Source: Lysobacteraceae bacterium (lineage in GTDB: Bacteria > Pseudomonadota > Gammaproteobacteria > Xanthomonadales > Xanthomonadaceae). From it: a stretch of 64,000 nucleotides of DNA. The stretch is taken from the NCBI GenBank assembly GCA_024508915.1, contig JANINR010000008.1, forward strand, positions 1 to 64,000. Direction: 5' to 3'. This document shows, in pieces, positions 45,195 to 55,249 of this stretch. A program made the position numbers and the translations under genes. Under the pieces are notes generated by a model. It was not told the origin of the DNA, made no database searches, and was given only the letters and a program-made list of their open reading frames with translations. Positions within the stretch are counted from its first letter, which is position 1, and every line of letters starts with the position of its first letter.

Positions 45195-46628
45195 ATGAAG
45201 CCGCGCCTGCAGGCGTCGCTCGGCCAGCACCTAGTGCTCACGCCCCAGTTGCGGCAGGCGCTGCACCTGCTGCAGCTGTCGGCGACCGAACTGGAAGCCG
45301 AGGTCGCGGCCGCCCTCGAGAGCAATCCGCTGCTCGACTGGGCCGAGGATGGCGGCGCGCGCGACGCGGGCCCGGCCGGCGAGGCGCCCGGCGGCACCGA
45401 CAATGCGGACGGCGGCGAAGCGACGTCCGGCGACGCCGGCACCGGGGCGGAACCCGACTGGGAACGCACGCCGGACGACTGGGGCGCCCGGCCGGGCCAC
45501 GAGGCCGACGGTCCCGACAATCCGGCCGAACGCGTCGCCGAGCAGGAGACGCTGCACGACCACCTGCGCTGGCAGCTGCACCTGTCGCACCTGTCGCCGC
45601 GCGACCTGCGCATCGGCCTGGCGCTCGTGGACGCGATCGACGACGACGGCTACCTGCGCGAGCCGCTCGACGCCGTCGCCGCGGCCCTGCTGCCGGAGAC
45701 CGCCGCCAGCCCCGAAGAAGTGCTGGCCGTCCTGCGGCAGGTGCAGCGCATGGATCCGCCGGGCGTCGGCGCGCGCGACCTGGGCGAGTGCCTGGCGCTG
45801 CAGCTCCAGGCCCTGCCCGACGCCACGCCGGGCCGCGCCCTGGCGCTGCGCGTCGCGCGGGACCGCATCGACCGCCTGCAGCGGGCGGGCATCCCCGGCC
45901 TCGCCGCGGAACTCGGCGTGTCGCAGGCGGACATGGAGGCGGCCGTCGCCCTGCTGCGCGGCCTCGACCCGCGCCCCGGCGGCCAGGTCGGCCCCGTCCC
46001 GGTGGACGCCTACGTCGTTCCGGACTGCGTCGTCTGGCGCGAACGCGGCGTCTGGCAGGTGGCCCTGGACCACGGCCACCTGCCGCGCCTGTCCATCCAC
46101 CGCGGCTACGAAGGCATGATCGGCGCGGCCAGTCCCGCCGACGCCAACTACCTGCGCGGCCGCCTGCAGGAGGCACGCTGGCTGCTGCGGAACCTGCAGG
46201 CGCGCGGCGAGACCCTGTTGCGCGTCGTCGGTTGCCTGGTGCGCCAGCAGTCCGGCTTCCTCGAATTCGGCGACCAGGCGCTGCGGCCGCTGACCCTGCG
46301 CGAAGTGGCCGCCGAACTGGGCGTGCACGAATCCACCGTGTCTCGCGCGGTCGCACGCAAGTTCGTGCGTACCCCGCGCGGCACCGTGCCGCTGAAGGCG
46401 TTCTTCGCTTCCGGCATCGACACCGGCGGCGGGGGCGAGGCGTCGAGCACGGCCATCCAGGCGATGATCCGCCGTCTCGTCGACGCCGAGGATCCGCGGC
46501 GCCCGCTCTCCGACGCGCGCCTGGCAGACGCGCTCAAGGCGGCGGGGGTTCCCGTGGCCCGCCGCACGGTCGCGAAATACCGCGAGGCGATGCACATCCC
46601 CTCGTCGCAGGACCGGGTCCGGGTTTAA
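45195..46628 (+). CDS. rpoN: RNA polymerase sigma-54 factor
   Basis: N-terminal LVLTPQLRQALHLLQLSATELE, C-terminal RpoN box ARRTVAKYREAMHIPSSQDRVRV. Confidence 0.97.
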   Translation: MKPRLQASLGQHLVLTPQLRQALHLLQLSATELEAEVAAALESNPLLDWAEDGGARDAGPAGEAPGGTDNADGGEATSGDAGTGAEPDWERTPDDWGARPGHEADGPDNPAERVAEQETLHDHLRWQLHLSHLSPRDLRIGLALVDAIDDDGYLREPLDAVAAALLPETAASPEEVLAVLRQVQRMDPPGVGARDLGECLALQLQALPDATPGRALALRVARDRIDRLQRAGIPGLAAELGVSQADMEAAVALLRGLDPRPGGQVGPVPVDAYVVPDCVVWRERGVWQVALDHGHLPRLSIHRGYEGMIGAASPADANYLRGRLQEARWLLRNLQARGETLLRVVGCLVRQQSGFLEFGDQALRPLTLREVAAELGVHESTVSRAVARKFVRTPRGTVPLKAFFASGIDTGGGGEASSTAIQAMIRRLVDAEDPRRPLSDARLADALKAAGVPVARRTVAKYREAMHIPSSQDRVRV

Positions 46629-46704
46629 CATTGTTTTCACGGCATGCCGCCCCGAACCGGGCGATGCTGTCCTTCCCCCCGGCAAAACGCGAGGAGAGGT
46701 TCCG

Positions 46705-47034
46705 ATGCGCATCGAGACCCACGGCCAGCAGATCGACGTCACCCCCGCCATGCGCGACTACGCGGAAACCAAGTTCGCGCGCCTCGGCCGCCACTTCGAC
46801 CAGCCGCTCGACATGCGCGCGCTGCTGAGCGTGGACAAGACCGAGCACCGCGCCGAAGGCACCGTGAACTTCCCGGGCGGCGTGCTGCATGCGGACGCGA
46901 TCGGCGTGGACATCTACGCGGCGATCGACCTGCTCGCCGACAAGCTCGACCGCCTGCTGGTCAAGCACAAGGAAAAGCAGGTGGACAGCGTGCGCCGCAA
47001 CGAGAGTGCGGCGCGCAGCGGCGACTTCGCCTGA
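46705..47034 (+). CDS. hpf: ribosome hibernation-promoting factor
   Basis: MRIETHGQQIDVTPAMRDYAETKFARLGRHFDQ; between rpoN and ptsN. Confidence 0.94.
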   Translation: MRIETHGQQIDVTPAMRDYAETKFARLGRHFDQPLDMRALLSVDKTEHRAEGTVNFPGGVLHADAIGVDIYAAIDLLADKLDRLLVKHKEKQVDSVRRNESAARSGDFA

Positions 47035-47053
47035 CGGCCGCGCCAGGACGACG

Positions 47054-47509
47054 ATGCCCCTGTCCCCGTTGCTCGGCCCCGACCGCATCGCCTTCCTGGC
47101 CGGGTCCCCCGACCGCGACCGCGTGCTGGACGAAGCCGCCCGCCTCCTCGCCGGGGACGCGGACGGCGACCGCACCGCCCTCGTCGCCGAGTGCCTGCGC
47201 CAGCGCGAGCGCCTCGGAAGCACCGCCATCGGCCATGGCGTGGCCATCCCGCACGGCCGCTGCGCGGCCTACGGCGAGGCCCGCGCCGCGTTCCTGAAGC
47301 TGGACCCGCCGGTGGATTTCGACGCCGGCGACGGCGAGCCCGTGGACCTGGTGTTCGCGATGGCCGTGCCGGAGCATTTCACCCAGCAGCACCTGCAGCT
47401 GCTCTCGGAACTGGCCGAGCGCTTCGCCGATGCCGGCTGGCGCGAAGCGCTGCGCGCCGCCCCCGACGTGGCGACGCTGCGCGCCCTGCTGCTGGACGGT
47501 GCCGCGTGA
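47054..47509 (+). CDS. ptsN: PTS IIA-like nitrogen-regulatory protein
   Basis: [11 protein letters not shown] active-site His; location after rpoN-hpf. Confidence 0.93.
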   Translation: MPLSPLLGPDRIAFLAGSPDRDRVLDEAARLLAGDADGDRTALVAECLRQRERLGSTAIGHGVAIPHGRCAAYGEARAAFLKLDPPVDFDAGDGEPVDLVFAMAVPEHFTQQHLQLLSELAERFADAGWREALRAAPDVATLRALLLDGAA

Positions 47510-48498
47510 ACGCATCGACCGACGGCATGCGCGTGGACGGCGCGGCGATCACCGCGGGCACCATCAGCGCAGGCGAGCTGTTCGAGCAGCAGCGCGAACG
47601 CCTCGAACTGCGCTGGATCGCCGGCGCCGAAGGCGCGTCGCGGCGGCTGGAATCGGTGGACACCGTCGCGCGCCGCCCGTCGCTGGCCGGCTACCTCAAC
47701 GCGATCTACCCCAACAAGGTGCAGATCCTCGGGACCGAGGAACTGTCCTGGCTCGACGGCCTGGACTCGCGCCAGCGCTGGGAGACGATCCACAAGATCG
47801 TGCACTTCGCGCCGCTCGCGCTGGTCATCAGCAAGGACCAGTCCTGCCCCGAGGACCTGCGCATCGCGGCCGAGGAAACCGGGACGCCGCTGTGGTCCTC
47901 GCCCAAGCGCGGCCACGAACTGCTGAACCACCTGCAGTACCACCTGGCGCGCACGCTCGCGCCGCGGGTGACGCTGCACGGGGTGTTCATGGAGATCTAC
48001 TCGATCGGCGTGCTGATCACCGGCGAACCGGGCTCGGGCAAGAGCGAGCTCGCGCTCGAGCTCGTCACCCGCGGCCACCGGCTCGTCGCGGACGACGCGC
48101 CGGAATTCACCCAGATCGCGCCCGACGTGCTCGACGGCACCTGCCCCGAGCTGCTGCAGGACCTGCTCGAGGTGCGCGGCCTGGGCGTGCTCAACATCCG
48201 CGACATGTTCGGCGACACCGCGGTAAAGCGGAACAAGTACCTGCGGCTCGTCGTGCACCTCACCAGGCCGATGTCCGAACCCGCGCCGGGCGGGCTCGAG
48301 CGGCTCACCGGCGACAGCGGCTCGCGCCGCGTGCTCGACCTCGACGTGCCGACGATCACCATCCCGGTCATGGCCGGCCGCAACCTCGCCGTGCTCACCG
48401 AGGCCGCGGCGCGCGTGCACATCCTGCGCGCGAAGGGCGTCGACCCCGCGGCGGCGTTCATGGCCCGCCACAGCCACTTCCTGGAGCGTGCTTCGTGA
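47506..48498 (+). CDS. hprK: HPr(Ser) kinase/phosphorylase, GTG start
   Basis: Walker [50 protein letters not shown]. Confidence 0.96.
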   Translation: MNASTDGMRVDGAAITAGTISAGELFEQQRERLELRWIAGAEGASRRLESVDTVARRPSLAGYLNAIYPNKVQILGTEELSWLDGLDSRQRWETIHKIVHFAPLALVISKDQSCPEDLRIAAEETGTPLWSSPKRGHELLNHLQYHLARTLAPRVTLHGVFMEIYSIGVLITGEPGSGKSELALELVTRGHRLVADDAPEFTQIAPDVLDGTCPELLQDLLEVRGLGVLNIRDMFGDTAVKRNKYLRLVVHLTRPMSEPAPGGLERLTGDSGSRRVLDLDVPTITIPVMAGRNLAVLTEAAARVHILRAKGVDPAAAFMARHSHFLERAS

Positions 48499-48511
48499 AA
48501 GGCGACGCGAC

Positions 48512-49387
48512 GTGAGCGCCACGCCCCCGCCCCTGCTGATCGTCGTCAGCGGCATGTCCGGTTCGGGCAAGTCGGTCGCGCTGCGCACGCTCGAGGACCT
48601 CGGCTTCTATTGCGTCGACAACCTGCCCGCCGACCTGCTGCCGTCGTTCGTGCGCAGCGTCGCCGAGGCGGACGAGTCGCCGGGCAAGCTGGCGGTCGGC
48701 ATCGACGTGCGCAACCGCCACAGCGACCTCGCGCGCATCCCCGACTGGCTGTCGGCGGTGGGCGCGATGGGCATGGATCCGCGCCTGGTGTTCTTCGACA
48801 CGGAGGACGCGGTGCTGCTGCGCCGCTATGCCGACACGCGCCGCCGCCATCCGCTGAGCCAGCTCGGCCTCGTGCTGGCGGACGCGATCTCGCTCGAGCG
48901 CCAGGTGCTGCGCCCGCTGCGGCAGATCGCCGACGTCGTCATCGACACCAGCGCGCTCAACGTGCACCAGCTGCGCCGCCAGGTGATCACCGAGTTCGGC
49001 CTCGGCGGCGAGGAGTCGCTGTCGCTGCTGTTCGAATCCTTCGCCTACCGCCGCGGGCTGCCGCCCGGCGCCGATTTCGTGTTCGACGCGCGCGTGCTGC
49101 CGAACCCGCACTGGGACCCGGCGCTGCGCCCCCTGTCGGGGCGCGATGCCGCGGTGCGCGACTTCCTGGAGCGCGACCCCGAAGTGGCGGCGTATGCCGA
49201 CGGCGTCGCCGCGTTCCTCGACCGCTGGCTGCCCGGCATGCAGTCCGGCACCCGCAGCTACGCCACGATCGCCTTCGGCTGCACCGGCGGGCGCCATCGC
49301 TCCGTGTACCTCGCCGAGCGCCTCGCCGAGCACTGCCGCGCGCGCGGCTGGGCGGAAGTGGCGGTCCACCACCGCGAACTGGATTGA
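48512..49387 (+). CDS. rapZ: RNase adapter protein RapZ (GTG start)
   Basis: [48 protein letters not shown]. Confidence 0.96.
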   Translation: MSATPPPLLIVVSGMSGSGKSVALRTLEDLGFYCVDNLPADLLPSFVRSVAEADESPGKLAVGIDVRNRHSDLARIPDWLSAVGAMGMDPRLVFFDTEDAVLLRRYADTRRRHPLSQLGLVLADAISLERQVLRPLRQIADVVIDTSALNVHQLRRQVITEFGLGGEESLSLLFESFAYRRGLPPGADFVFDARVLPNPHWDPALRPLSGRDAAVRDFLERDPEVAAYADGVAAFLDRWLPGMQSGTRSYATIAFGCTGGRHRSVYLAERLAEHCRARGWAEVAVHHRELD

Positions 49388-49393
49388 GGCCGC

Positions 49394-49786
49394 ATGCCCG
49401 TCGGCATCCTGCTCGTCACCCATGAAGGCATCGGCACCGCGCTGCTGGCCGTGCTCGGCCGCCTGATGCCGGCGCCGCCGCTGCGGGCGGAGGCCTTCGA
49501 GGTCGGCTTCCGCGACGATCCCGACGCCGTGCTGCCCGCGGCAAGCGCCGCGCTGCGCCGCGTCGACGGCGGCGACGGGGTGCTGGTGCTCACCGACCTC
49601 TACGGCGCAACGCCGTCCAACGTCGCCGCGCGCCTGTCGCGCCTGGGCACGCCGGTGCGCCGCGTGTCGGCGCTGAGCCTGCCGATGCTGCTGCGGGTGA
49701 TGAACTACGCCGAGCTGCCCCTGGACGAACTGCCCGCCGTCGCCGCCGCCGGCGCCCGCAACGGCGTGATCCTGGACGAGATGTGA
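49394..49786 (+). CDS. PTS mannose-family EIIA protein
   Basis: GILLVTHEGIGTALL; VLVLTDLYGATPSNVAARL; SLPMLLRVMNY. Confidence 0.92.
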   Translation: MPVGILLVTHEGIGTALLAVLGRLMPAPPLRAEAFEVGFRDDPDAVLPAASAALRRVDGGDGVLVLTDLYGATPSNVAARLSRLGTPVRRVSALSLPMLLRVMNYAELPLDELPAVAAAGARNGVILDEM

Positions 49787-49808
49787 TGCCCCTGCCGAAG
49801 GACCGCCC

Positions 49809-50078
49809 GTGATCGAACGCGAACTGACCGTCGCCAACCGCCTCGGCCTGCATGCGCGGGCCACGGCCAAGCTCGTGCAGGTGCTGTCGGGCTTCCGCAG
49901 CAACGCGACGCTGTCGGCGAAGGGCCGCGAGGTCAACGCGAAAAGCATCATGGGCGTGATGCTGCTCGCGGCGGGCCAGGGCACGCCGGTGCTGCTGCGG
50001 GTGGAAGGCGAGGACGAGGCCGCCGCGGCGGACGCGGCCGCCGCGCTGTTCGCGCGCCTGTTCGACGAGGACGGCTGA
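49809..50078 (+). CDS. HPr family phosphocarrier protein
   Basis: NRLGLHARATAKLV (His15 site), EVNAKSIMGVMLLAAGQG (Ser46 site). Confidence 0.96.
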   Translation: MIERELTVANRLGLHARATAKLVQVLSGFRSNATLSAKGREVNAKSIMGVMLLAAGQGTPVLLRVEGEDEAAAADAAAALFARLFDEDG

Positions 50079-51826
50079 TGCGGCGCGAGCTGCACGGGCA
50101 CGGCGCCTCGCGCGGCAGCGCGCTGGGGCGCGCCCGCCTGCGCATGCCCGACGTCTTCGAGGTCGCCGAGGAGCGCGTCGAGGACAGCGCCGCCGAACTC
50201 GCCCGCCTGCACGCCGCGATCGCGGTCGTGCGCGCCGAGATGCAGGCGCTGCGCGAGCGCCTGCAGGACGCGCTGGTGCCCGAGGCCGGCGAGTTCCTCG
50301 ACCTGCACGCGCTGCTGCTCGACGACCCGGAGCTGCTGCACGGGCTCGACCAGCTGGTCCGCGACGAGTCGTATTCCGCCGACTACGCGCTGCGCGTGCA
50401 GCGCAACCGCATCGCGGCGGTGTTCGAGGGCATGGACGACGCCTACCTGCGCAGCCGCATCGACGACATCGACCAGGTGATCGGCCGCCTCCACGCCGCG
50501 CTGCACCGCGATGGCAGCGACGGCGCGCCGGTGCGAGGCGTGGCCGGCGAGATCCTGGTCACCGACAACGTGGGTCCCGCCGAACTCGCGCAGTGGCACG
50601 GCCAGGGCGTGATGGGGGTGGTCACCACCGGCGGCAGCCCGCTCTCGCACAGCGCGATCCTCGCCCGCAGCCTGCACGTGCCGCTCGTGGTCGGCGCGGC
50701 CGGCGCGCTGCAGAAGATCAACGAAGGCGACGTGCTCGCGGTGGACGGCGCGAGCGGCCTCGTCGTGCTCGAGCCGGGGCCCGCCGACCTGCGGGCGCAC
50801 CGCGCGCGGCTGCGCGAACTCGCGCGCGAGCGCAAGCAGCTCAACCGCCTGCGGCGCGTGCCCTCGCGGACGCTGGACGGCGTCGACATCCGCCTGTGGG
50901 CGAACGCCGAATCGCGCGAGGACGTGGCCGAGGCGCACGCGCTGGGCGCAGCCGGCGTCGGCCTGTACCGCACCGAATTCCTGTTCCTCGGCAGCAACGT
51001 GCTCCCCGACGAGGACGCGCAGTTCCGCGCCTACCGCGACCTGGTCCTGGGCATGACCGGCCGCACCACGACGATCCGCACCCTGGATCTCGGCGCCGAC
51101 AAGGCGGACCGGACCGGCCTGGTGCTCGAGGGCGAGCCGAACCCGGCGCTGGGCCTGCGCGGCGTGCGCCTGTCGCTGGCGCGCGGCGCCCTGTTCGCGA
51201 CCCAGCTGCGCGCGATCGCGCGGGCCTCCGGCTACGGGCCGGTGCGCGTGCTGGTGCCGATGGTCGCCGCGCGCGAGGAAGTGCTCGCCGTCCGCGCCCT
51301 GCTCCGCACGGCGATGGACGAGGCCCGCGCCGCCGGCCACGAAGTCGCCGACACGATCCCGCTGGGCGCCATGATCGAGGTCCCCGCGGCGGCGATCGCC
51401 CTGCCCGGCTTCGCGGACGCGCTCGACTTCCTGTCCATCGGCACCAACGACCTGGTCCAGTACCTGCTGGCGGTGGACCGCAACAACGACGCGCTCGCCG
51501 AACTCTATTCGCCGCTGCACCCGGCGGTGATCCGCCTGTTGCACGACGTGATCCGGCTGGCCCGCGCGCGCGGCAAGCCGGTGGCGGTCTGCGGCGAGAT
51601 GGCGGGCGACGCGGCCTTCGTGCCGCTGCTGCTGGCGCTGGGGCTGGAGGAGTTCAGCCTGCATCCGGCGACCCTGCTCGAGGTGCGCCGTGCGATCCGC
51701 GGCGCCGACCTCGGCGCGCTGCGCGCCCGACTGCCGGCGCTGCTGCGCGCGCGCGACCGCGCCGGCATCGAGGCGTGGATGCAAAAGGCGGCGTCCGCGG
51801 GCGATAATGGCGGCATGAACGCGTAA
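50078..51826 (+). CDS. ptsI: phosphoenolpyruvate--protein phosphotransferase (enzyme I)
   Basis: TTGGSPLSHSAILARSLHVPLVVG, GVGLYRTEFLF, FLSIGTNDLVQYLLAVDRNN. Confidence 0.96.
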   Translation: MRRELHGHGASRGSALGRARLRMPDVFEVAEERVEDSAAELARLHAAIAVVRAEMQALRERLQDALVPEAGEFLDLHALLLDDPELLHGLDQLVRDESYSADYALRVQRNRIAAVFEGMDDAYLRSRIDDIDQVIGRLHAALHRDGSDGAPVRGVAGEILVTDNVGPAELAQWHGQGVMGVVTTGGSPLSHSAILARSLHVPLVVGAAGALQKINEGDVLAVDGASGLVVLEPGPADLRAHRARLRELARERKQLNRLRRVPSRTLDGVDIRLWANAESREDVAEAHALGAAGVGLYRTEFLFLGSNVLPDEDAQFRAYRDLVLGMTGRTTTIRTLDLGADKADRTGLVLEGEPNPALGLRGVRLSLARGALFATQLRAIARASGYGPVRVLVPMVAAREEVLAVRALLRTAMDEARAAGHEVADTIPLGAMIEVPAAAIALPGFADALDFLSIGTNDLVQYLLAVDRNNDALAELYSPLHPAVIRLLHDVIRLARARGKPVAVCGEMAGDAAFVPLLLALGLEEFSLHPATLLEVRRAIRGADLGALRARLPALLRARDRAGIEAWMQKAASAGDNGGMNA

Positions 51827-51902
51827 GCACCGTCGCGCCCCGAGCGGACGCGACCGCCACCCCCGGCCAGCCCGTCGCAAGGCTCGCCCCGAAGGGACCG
51901 CC

Positions 51903-53264
51903 ATGGCCGAAGCCGTCCGCCACGACAAGACCGCACGCCAGCTGCGCCTGCTTTCGGACGCGCTCGACAGCGGCCGCCTCGGGCCGGTGAAGCGCCTGGT
52001 CAACACGCTCTCGGCGGCCGAGATCGGCAACCTGCTCGAATCGCTGCCCCCGGGCCAGCGCAACGTCGTGTGGGGCCTGGTCGATCCGGAGGACGACGGC
52101 GAGGTGCTGCTGCACGTCGGCGACGAAGTCCGCGAAGGCCTGATCGCCGACATGGATCCCGACGAGATCGTGGCCGCGGTCGAGGATCTCGACATCGACG
52201 ACCTCGCCGACCTGGTCGAGGACCTGCCCGAGGCGGTCATCGACGAGGTCCTGCGCTCGATGGACCGCGAGAACCGCGAGCGCCTGGAGCAGGTGCTCTC
52301 GTATCCCGAAGGCACCGCCGGCCGCCTGATGAACCCGGACGTGGTGACGGTGCGCACCGACACCACGGTCGACGTCGTGCTGCGCTACCTGCGCCTGCGC
52401 GGCGAGCTGCCCGACCATACCGACCACCTGTACGTGGTCAGCCGCCGCCACCAGTACCTCGGCCGGATCGCGCTGCAGGCGCTGCTCACGCACGAGGCGA
52501 ACACGCCGATCAACGCGCTGCTCGACGACGAGCAGCCGGCGATCGACGTCGGCGCCTCCGACGAGCGCGTCGCGCGGATGTTCTCCGACCACGACTGGAT
52601 CTCTGCGCCGGTCGTGGACGACGGCAACATCCTGCTCGGCCGCATCACCATCGACGACGTCGTCGACATCATCCGCGAGCAGGCCGAGCACCAGGCCCTC
52701 GGCGCCGCCGGCCTCGACGAGGACGAGGACCTGTTCTCGCCGGTGAAGCGCGCCACCCGCCGCCGCCTCGTGTGGCTGGGGATCAACCTGTGCACCGCGT
52801 TCCTCGCGGCGTCGGTGGTGGGCCAGTTCCAAGGCACGATCGCGCACATCGTGGCCCTCGCCGTGCTGATGCCGATCGTCGCCGGCATGGGCGGCAACGC
52901 CGGCACGCAGGTGCTGGCGCTGGTGATCCGCGGCCTCGCGCTCGGCCAGCTCGGCGCATCCAACGTGCAGGTGCTGATCTGGAAGGAAGTACGCGTCGCG
53001 CTGCTCAACGGCCTCGCGCTGGGCACGGTGCTGGGGCTGATCGTGTTCGTCTGGTTCCGCGAATGGCCGCTGGCGCTGGTGATCGCGAGCGCGCTCACGA
53101 TCAACCTGTTCTTCGCCGCGCTCGCCGGCGTGATGGTCCCGGTGACCCTGAAGCGCATGGGCTTCGACCCGGCACTCGCCGGCGGCGTGATCCTCACGAC
53201 CGTCACCGACGTGATGGGCTTCCTGAGCTTCCTCGGGCTGGCGACCCTGGTGCTGGTGCGCTAG
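51903..53264 (+). CDS. mgtE: magnesium transporter
   Basis: MgtE N domain, CBS pair, TM domain MPIVAGMGGNAGTQVLALVIRGLALGQ. Confidence 0.96.
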   Translation: MAEAVRHDKTARQLRLLSDALDSGRLGPVKRLVNTLSAAEIGNLLESLPPGQRNVVWGLVDPEDDGEVLLHVGDEVREGLIADMDPDEIVAAVEDLDIDDLADLVEDLPEAVIDEVLRSMDRENRERLEQVLSYPEGTAGRLMNPDVVTVRTDTTVDVVLRYLRLRGELPDHTDHLYVVSRRHQYLGRIALQALLTHEANTPINALLDDEQPAIDVGASDERVARMFSDHDWISAPVVDDGNILLGRITIDDVVDIIREQAEHQALGAAGLDEDEDLFSPVKRATRRRLVWLGINLCTAFLAASVVGQFQGTIAHIVALAVLMPIVAGMGGNAGTQVLALVIRGLALGQLGASNVQVLIWKEVRVALLNGLALGTVLGLIVFVWFREWPLALVIASALTINLFFAALAGVMVPVTLKRMGFDPALAGGVILTTVTDVMGFLSFLGLATLVLVR

Positions 53265-55249
53265 CGCACCGCGAAGGCGTTGTTGCCGCGGTCGGCGTCG
53301 GGGAGCTTCGCGTCGGGATCGATGGTGAGGCGCGCCACCGGCTTCGCGATCGGGAGGGTCAGCGACGGCGTGCCGGACTGCATCCAGGCCTCCACCGGCA
53401 CGCGCCGGTCCTCGCGAGTGCCGTCGGCGAAGTCGATGCGCAACGTCGCCGGCATGACCAGCTTCTGCCGGCTCTCGAGCACGACCTTCAGCCCCTTCGC
53501 CGCGTCGCCGTCGACGTAGGCGGCGTCGCGCACGCCCAGGTCGAGCTGCCAGTTCTCGAAGTACCAGCCGCGCCACCACCACGACAGGTCCTCGCCCGCC
53601 GCGCTTTCCATGTAGCGGAAGAAGTCGGACGGCGACGGATGCCGGTACGCCCAGGTCGCGATGTAGCCCTTGAACGCCGGATCGAAGCGCGCCGGCCCGA
53701 GGATCTGCTCGCGCAGCAGCACCAGCCCGAGCGCGGACTTGAAGTACGCGACCGGGTGGCGGTACTTCTCGGCGGTGGCGTCGGCCAGCGCCATCAGCGT
53801 GGGCGCGTCCTTGTCGGCGAGCAGCGGCAGGATCTCGTCGACCGGGTTGCCGCCCTTCGGCGCGTATTCGCCGTCGCGCTTCGGCGCGAATTCGCCGCCG
53901 TTGAACGCATCGGAGAAATACACGTCGATGAAGGTGTTGAAGCCTTCGTCCATGAACGCGTGCCGGCGCTCGTTGGAGCCGACGATCATCGGGAACCAGG
54001 TGTGGCCGATCTCGTGCGCGCTCACCCAGAACAGCGGCTTGCCCTGGTCGTCGAAGCCGTCGAACACGATGCCCGGATACTCCATGCCCGCGCCGTGCCC
54101 GCCCAGGTTGATCGCGGCCGGCCACGGATACGGATACCACTGCGAGAAATGCTCGACCGCGGCCTTCATGTATTCGGTGGAGCGGTCCCAGCGGTCGGGG
54201 CCCACGCCCTCGGCCGCGTAGACCGACATCGCCATCGCATGCCTGCCGCCCGGCAGGTTGATCCGCGCCGCATCCCACACGAACGCCGGCGACGCGGCGA
54301 ACGCGACGTCGCGCGTGTGTTCCATGTGGAAGCGCCAGGTCTGCGTGCCGGGACGCGCCGGGCGGCTCGCAGCGGCGCCCGCCTCCTCCGGGGTGACGAC
54401 GTATACGGTCCGGTCGCTCTGCGCCGCCTTCGCCAGCCGCTGCTGCTGCGTCGCCGTCAGCACCTCGGCGGGGTTGGCGAGCGCGCCCGACCCGGCCACG
54501 ATGTAATCCCGGGGCACGGTGACGGCGTAATCGAACGTGCCGTACTCGAGGTAGAACTCCGAGCCCAGGTACGGCTGCGTGTCCCAGCCGCGCAGGTCGT
54601 CGTAGACCGCCATGCGCGGATACCACTGCGCGACCTCGTAGATGTCGCCGTTCCTGCTCGGCGTGACGGCGGTGCGGCCGCCCCAGGGGCCCGGGATGTC
54701 GTAGGCGTAACGGATGTGCAGCTTCAGCGTCTTGCCGTGGCCGGCGAGCGGCGCCGGCAGGTCCACGCGCATGCGCGTGTCGTCGACCAGCCAGGTCGCC
54801 GGCGCGCGGCGGCCGTCGCGCTCGACCTCGACCGAGGCGATCTCGAAGCCCTGCGTCGCGTGCGGCTCGCCGCGGCGCGGCCGCGCACGCTGCGCGCGGG
54901 AATCGGCGCGGTACATGTCCTGGTCCAGTTGCAGCCACAGCGCGTCGAGCGCATCGGGGCTGTTGTTGGCGTAGGTGATGGCGGCGTCGCCGAGCAGGCG
55001 CTTGTTCGCGGTGTCGATCGTCGCGCGCAGGTCGTAGTCCGCGCGGTTCTGCCAGAACAGCGGTCCGGGCTTGCCGCTGCCGCCGCGGAAGGCGTTGGCG
55101 GGCTGGGGGAGCACGAGCGGCGCGAACAGCGCGCGCGGATCGTAATCGCCGCTCGCCTGCGCGAAGGCCGGTGCCGCTGCGAGGAGACAGGCGGCAACCA
55201 TGATCGTGGCGCGATGGATCGTGGCGCGGTGGATGCCGGGTCGAATCAT
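53261..55249 (-). CDS. M1 family metallopeptidase, exported
   Basis: Signal peptide; HEIGHTWFPMIVGSNERRHAFMDEGFNTFID zinc site (HExxH...E). Confidence 0.93.
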   Translation of the reverse strand: MIRPGIHRATIHRATIMVAACLLAAAPAFAQASGDYDPRALFAPLVLPQPANAFRGGSGKPGPLFWQNRADYDLRATIDTANKRLLGDAAITYANNSPDALDALWLQLDQDMYRADSRAQRARPRRGEPHATQGFEIASVEVERDGRRAPATWLVDDTRMRVDLPAPLAGHGKTLKLHIRYAYDIPGPWGGRTAVTPSRNGDIYEVAQWYPRMAVYDDLRGWDTQPYLGSEFYLEYGTFDYAVTVPRDYIVAGSGALANPAEVLTATQQQRLAKAAQSDRTVYVVTPEEAGAAASRPARPGTQTWRFHMEHTRDVAFAASPAFVWDAARINLPGGRHAMAMSVYAAEGVGPDRWDRSTEYMKAAVEHFSQWYPYPWPAAINLGGHGAGMEYPGIVFDGFDDQGKPLFWVSAHEIGHTWFPMIVGSNERRHAFMDEGFNTFIDVYFSDAFNGGEFAPKRDGEYAPKGGNPVDEILPLLADKDAPTLMALADATAEKYRHPVAYFKSALGLVLLREQILGPARFDPAFKGYIATWAYRHPSPSDFFRYMESAAGEDLSWWWRGWYFENWQLDLGVRDAAYVDGDAAKGLKVVLESRQKLVMPATLRIDFADGTREDRRVPVEAWMQSGTPSLTLPIAKPVARLTIDPDAKLPDADRGNNAFAVR
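55202..55231 (+). repeat. tandem 15-bp repeat in the signal-peptide region of the M1 peptidase
   Basis: GATCGTGGCGCGATG then GATCGTGGCGCGGTG (14/15), encoding IHRATIHRATI on the minus strand. Confidence 0.9.

Noticed and set aside
48458-52366. 1302-aa ORF antisense to hprK end, rapZ, EIIA, HPr, ptsI and mgtE start
   Set aside because: Low-complexity Arg/Ala/Gly/Val translation opposite well-supported genes; high GC suppresses stop codons in the antisense frame.
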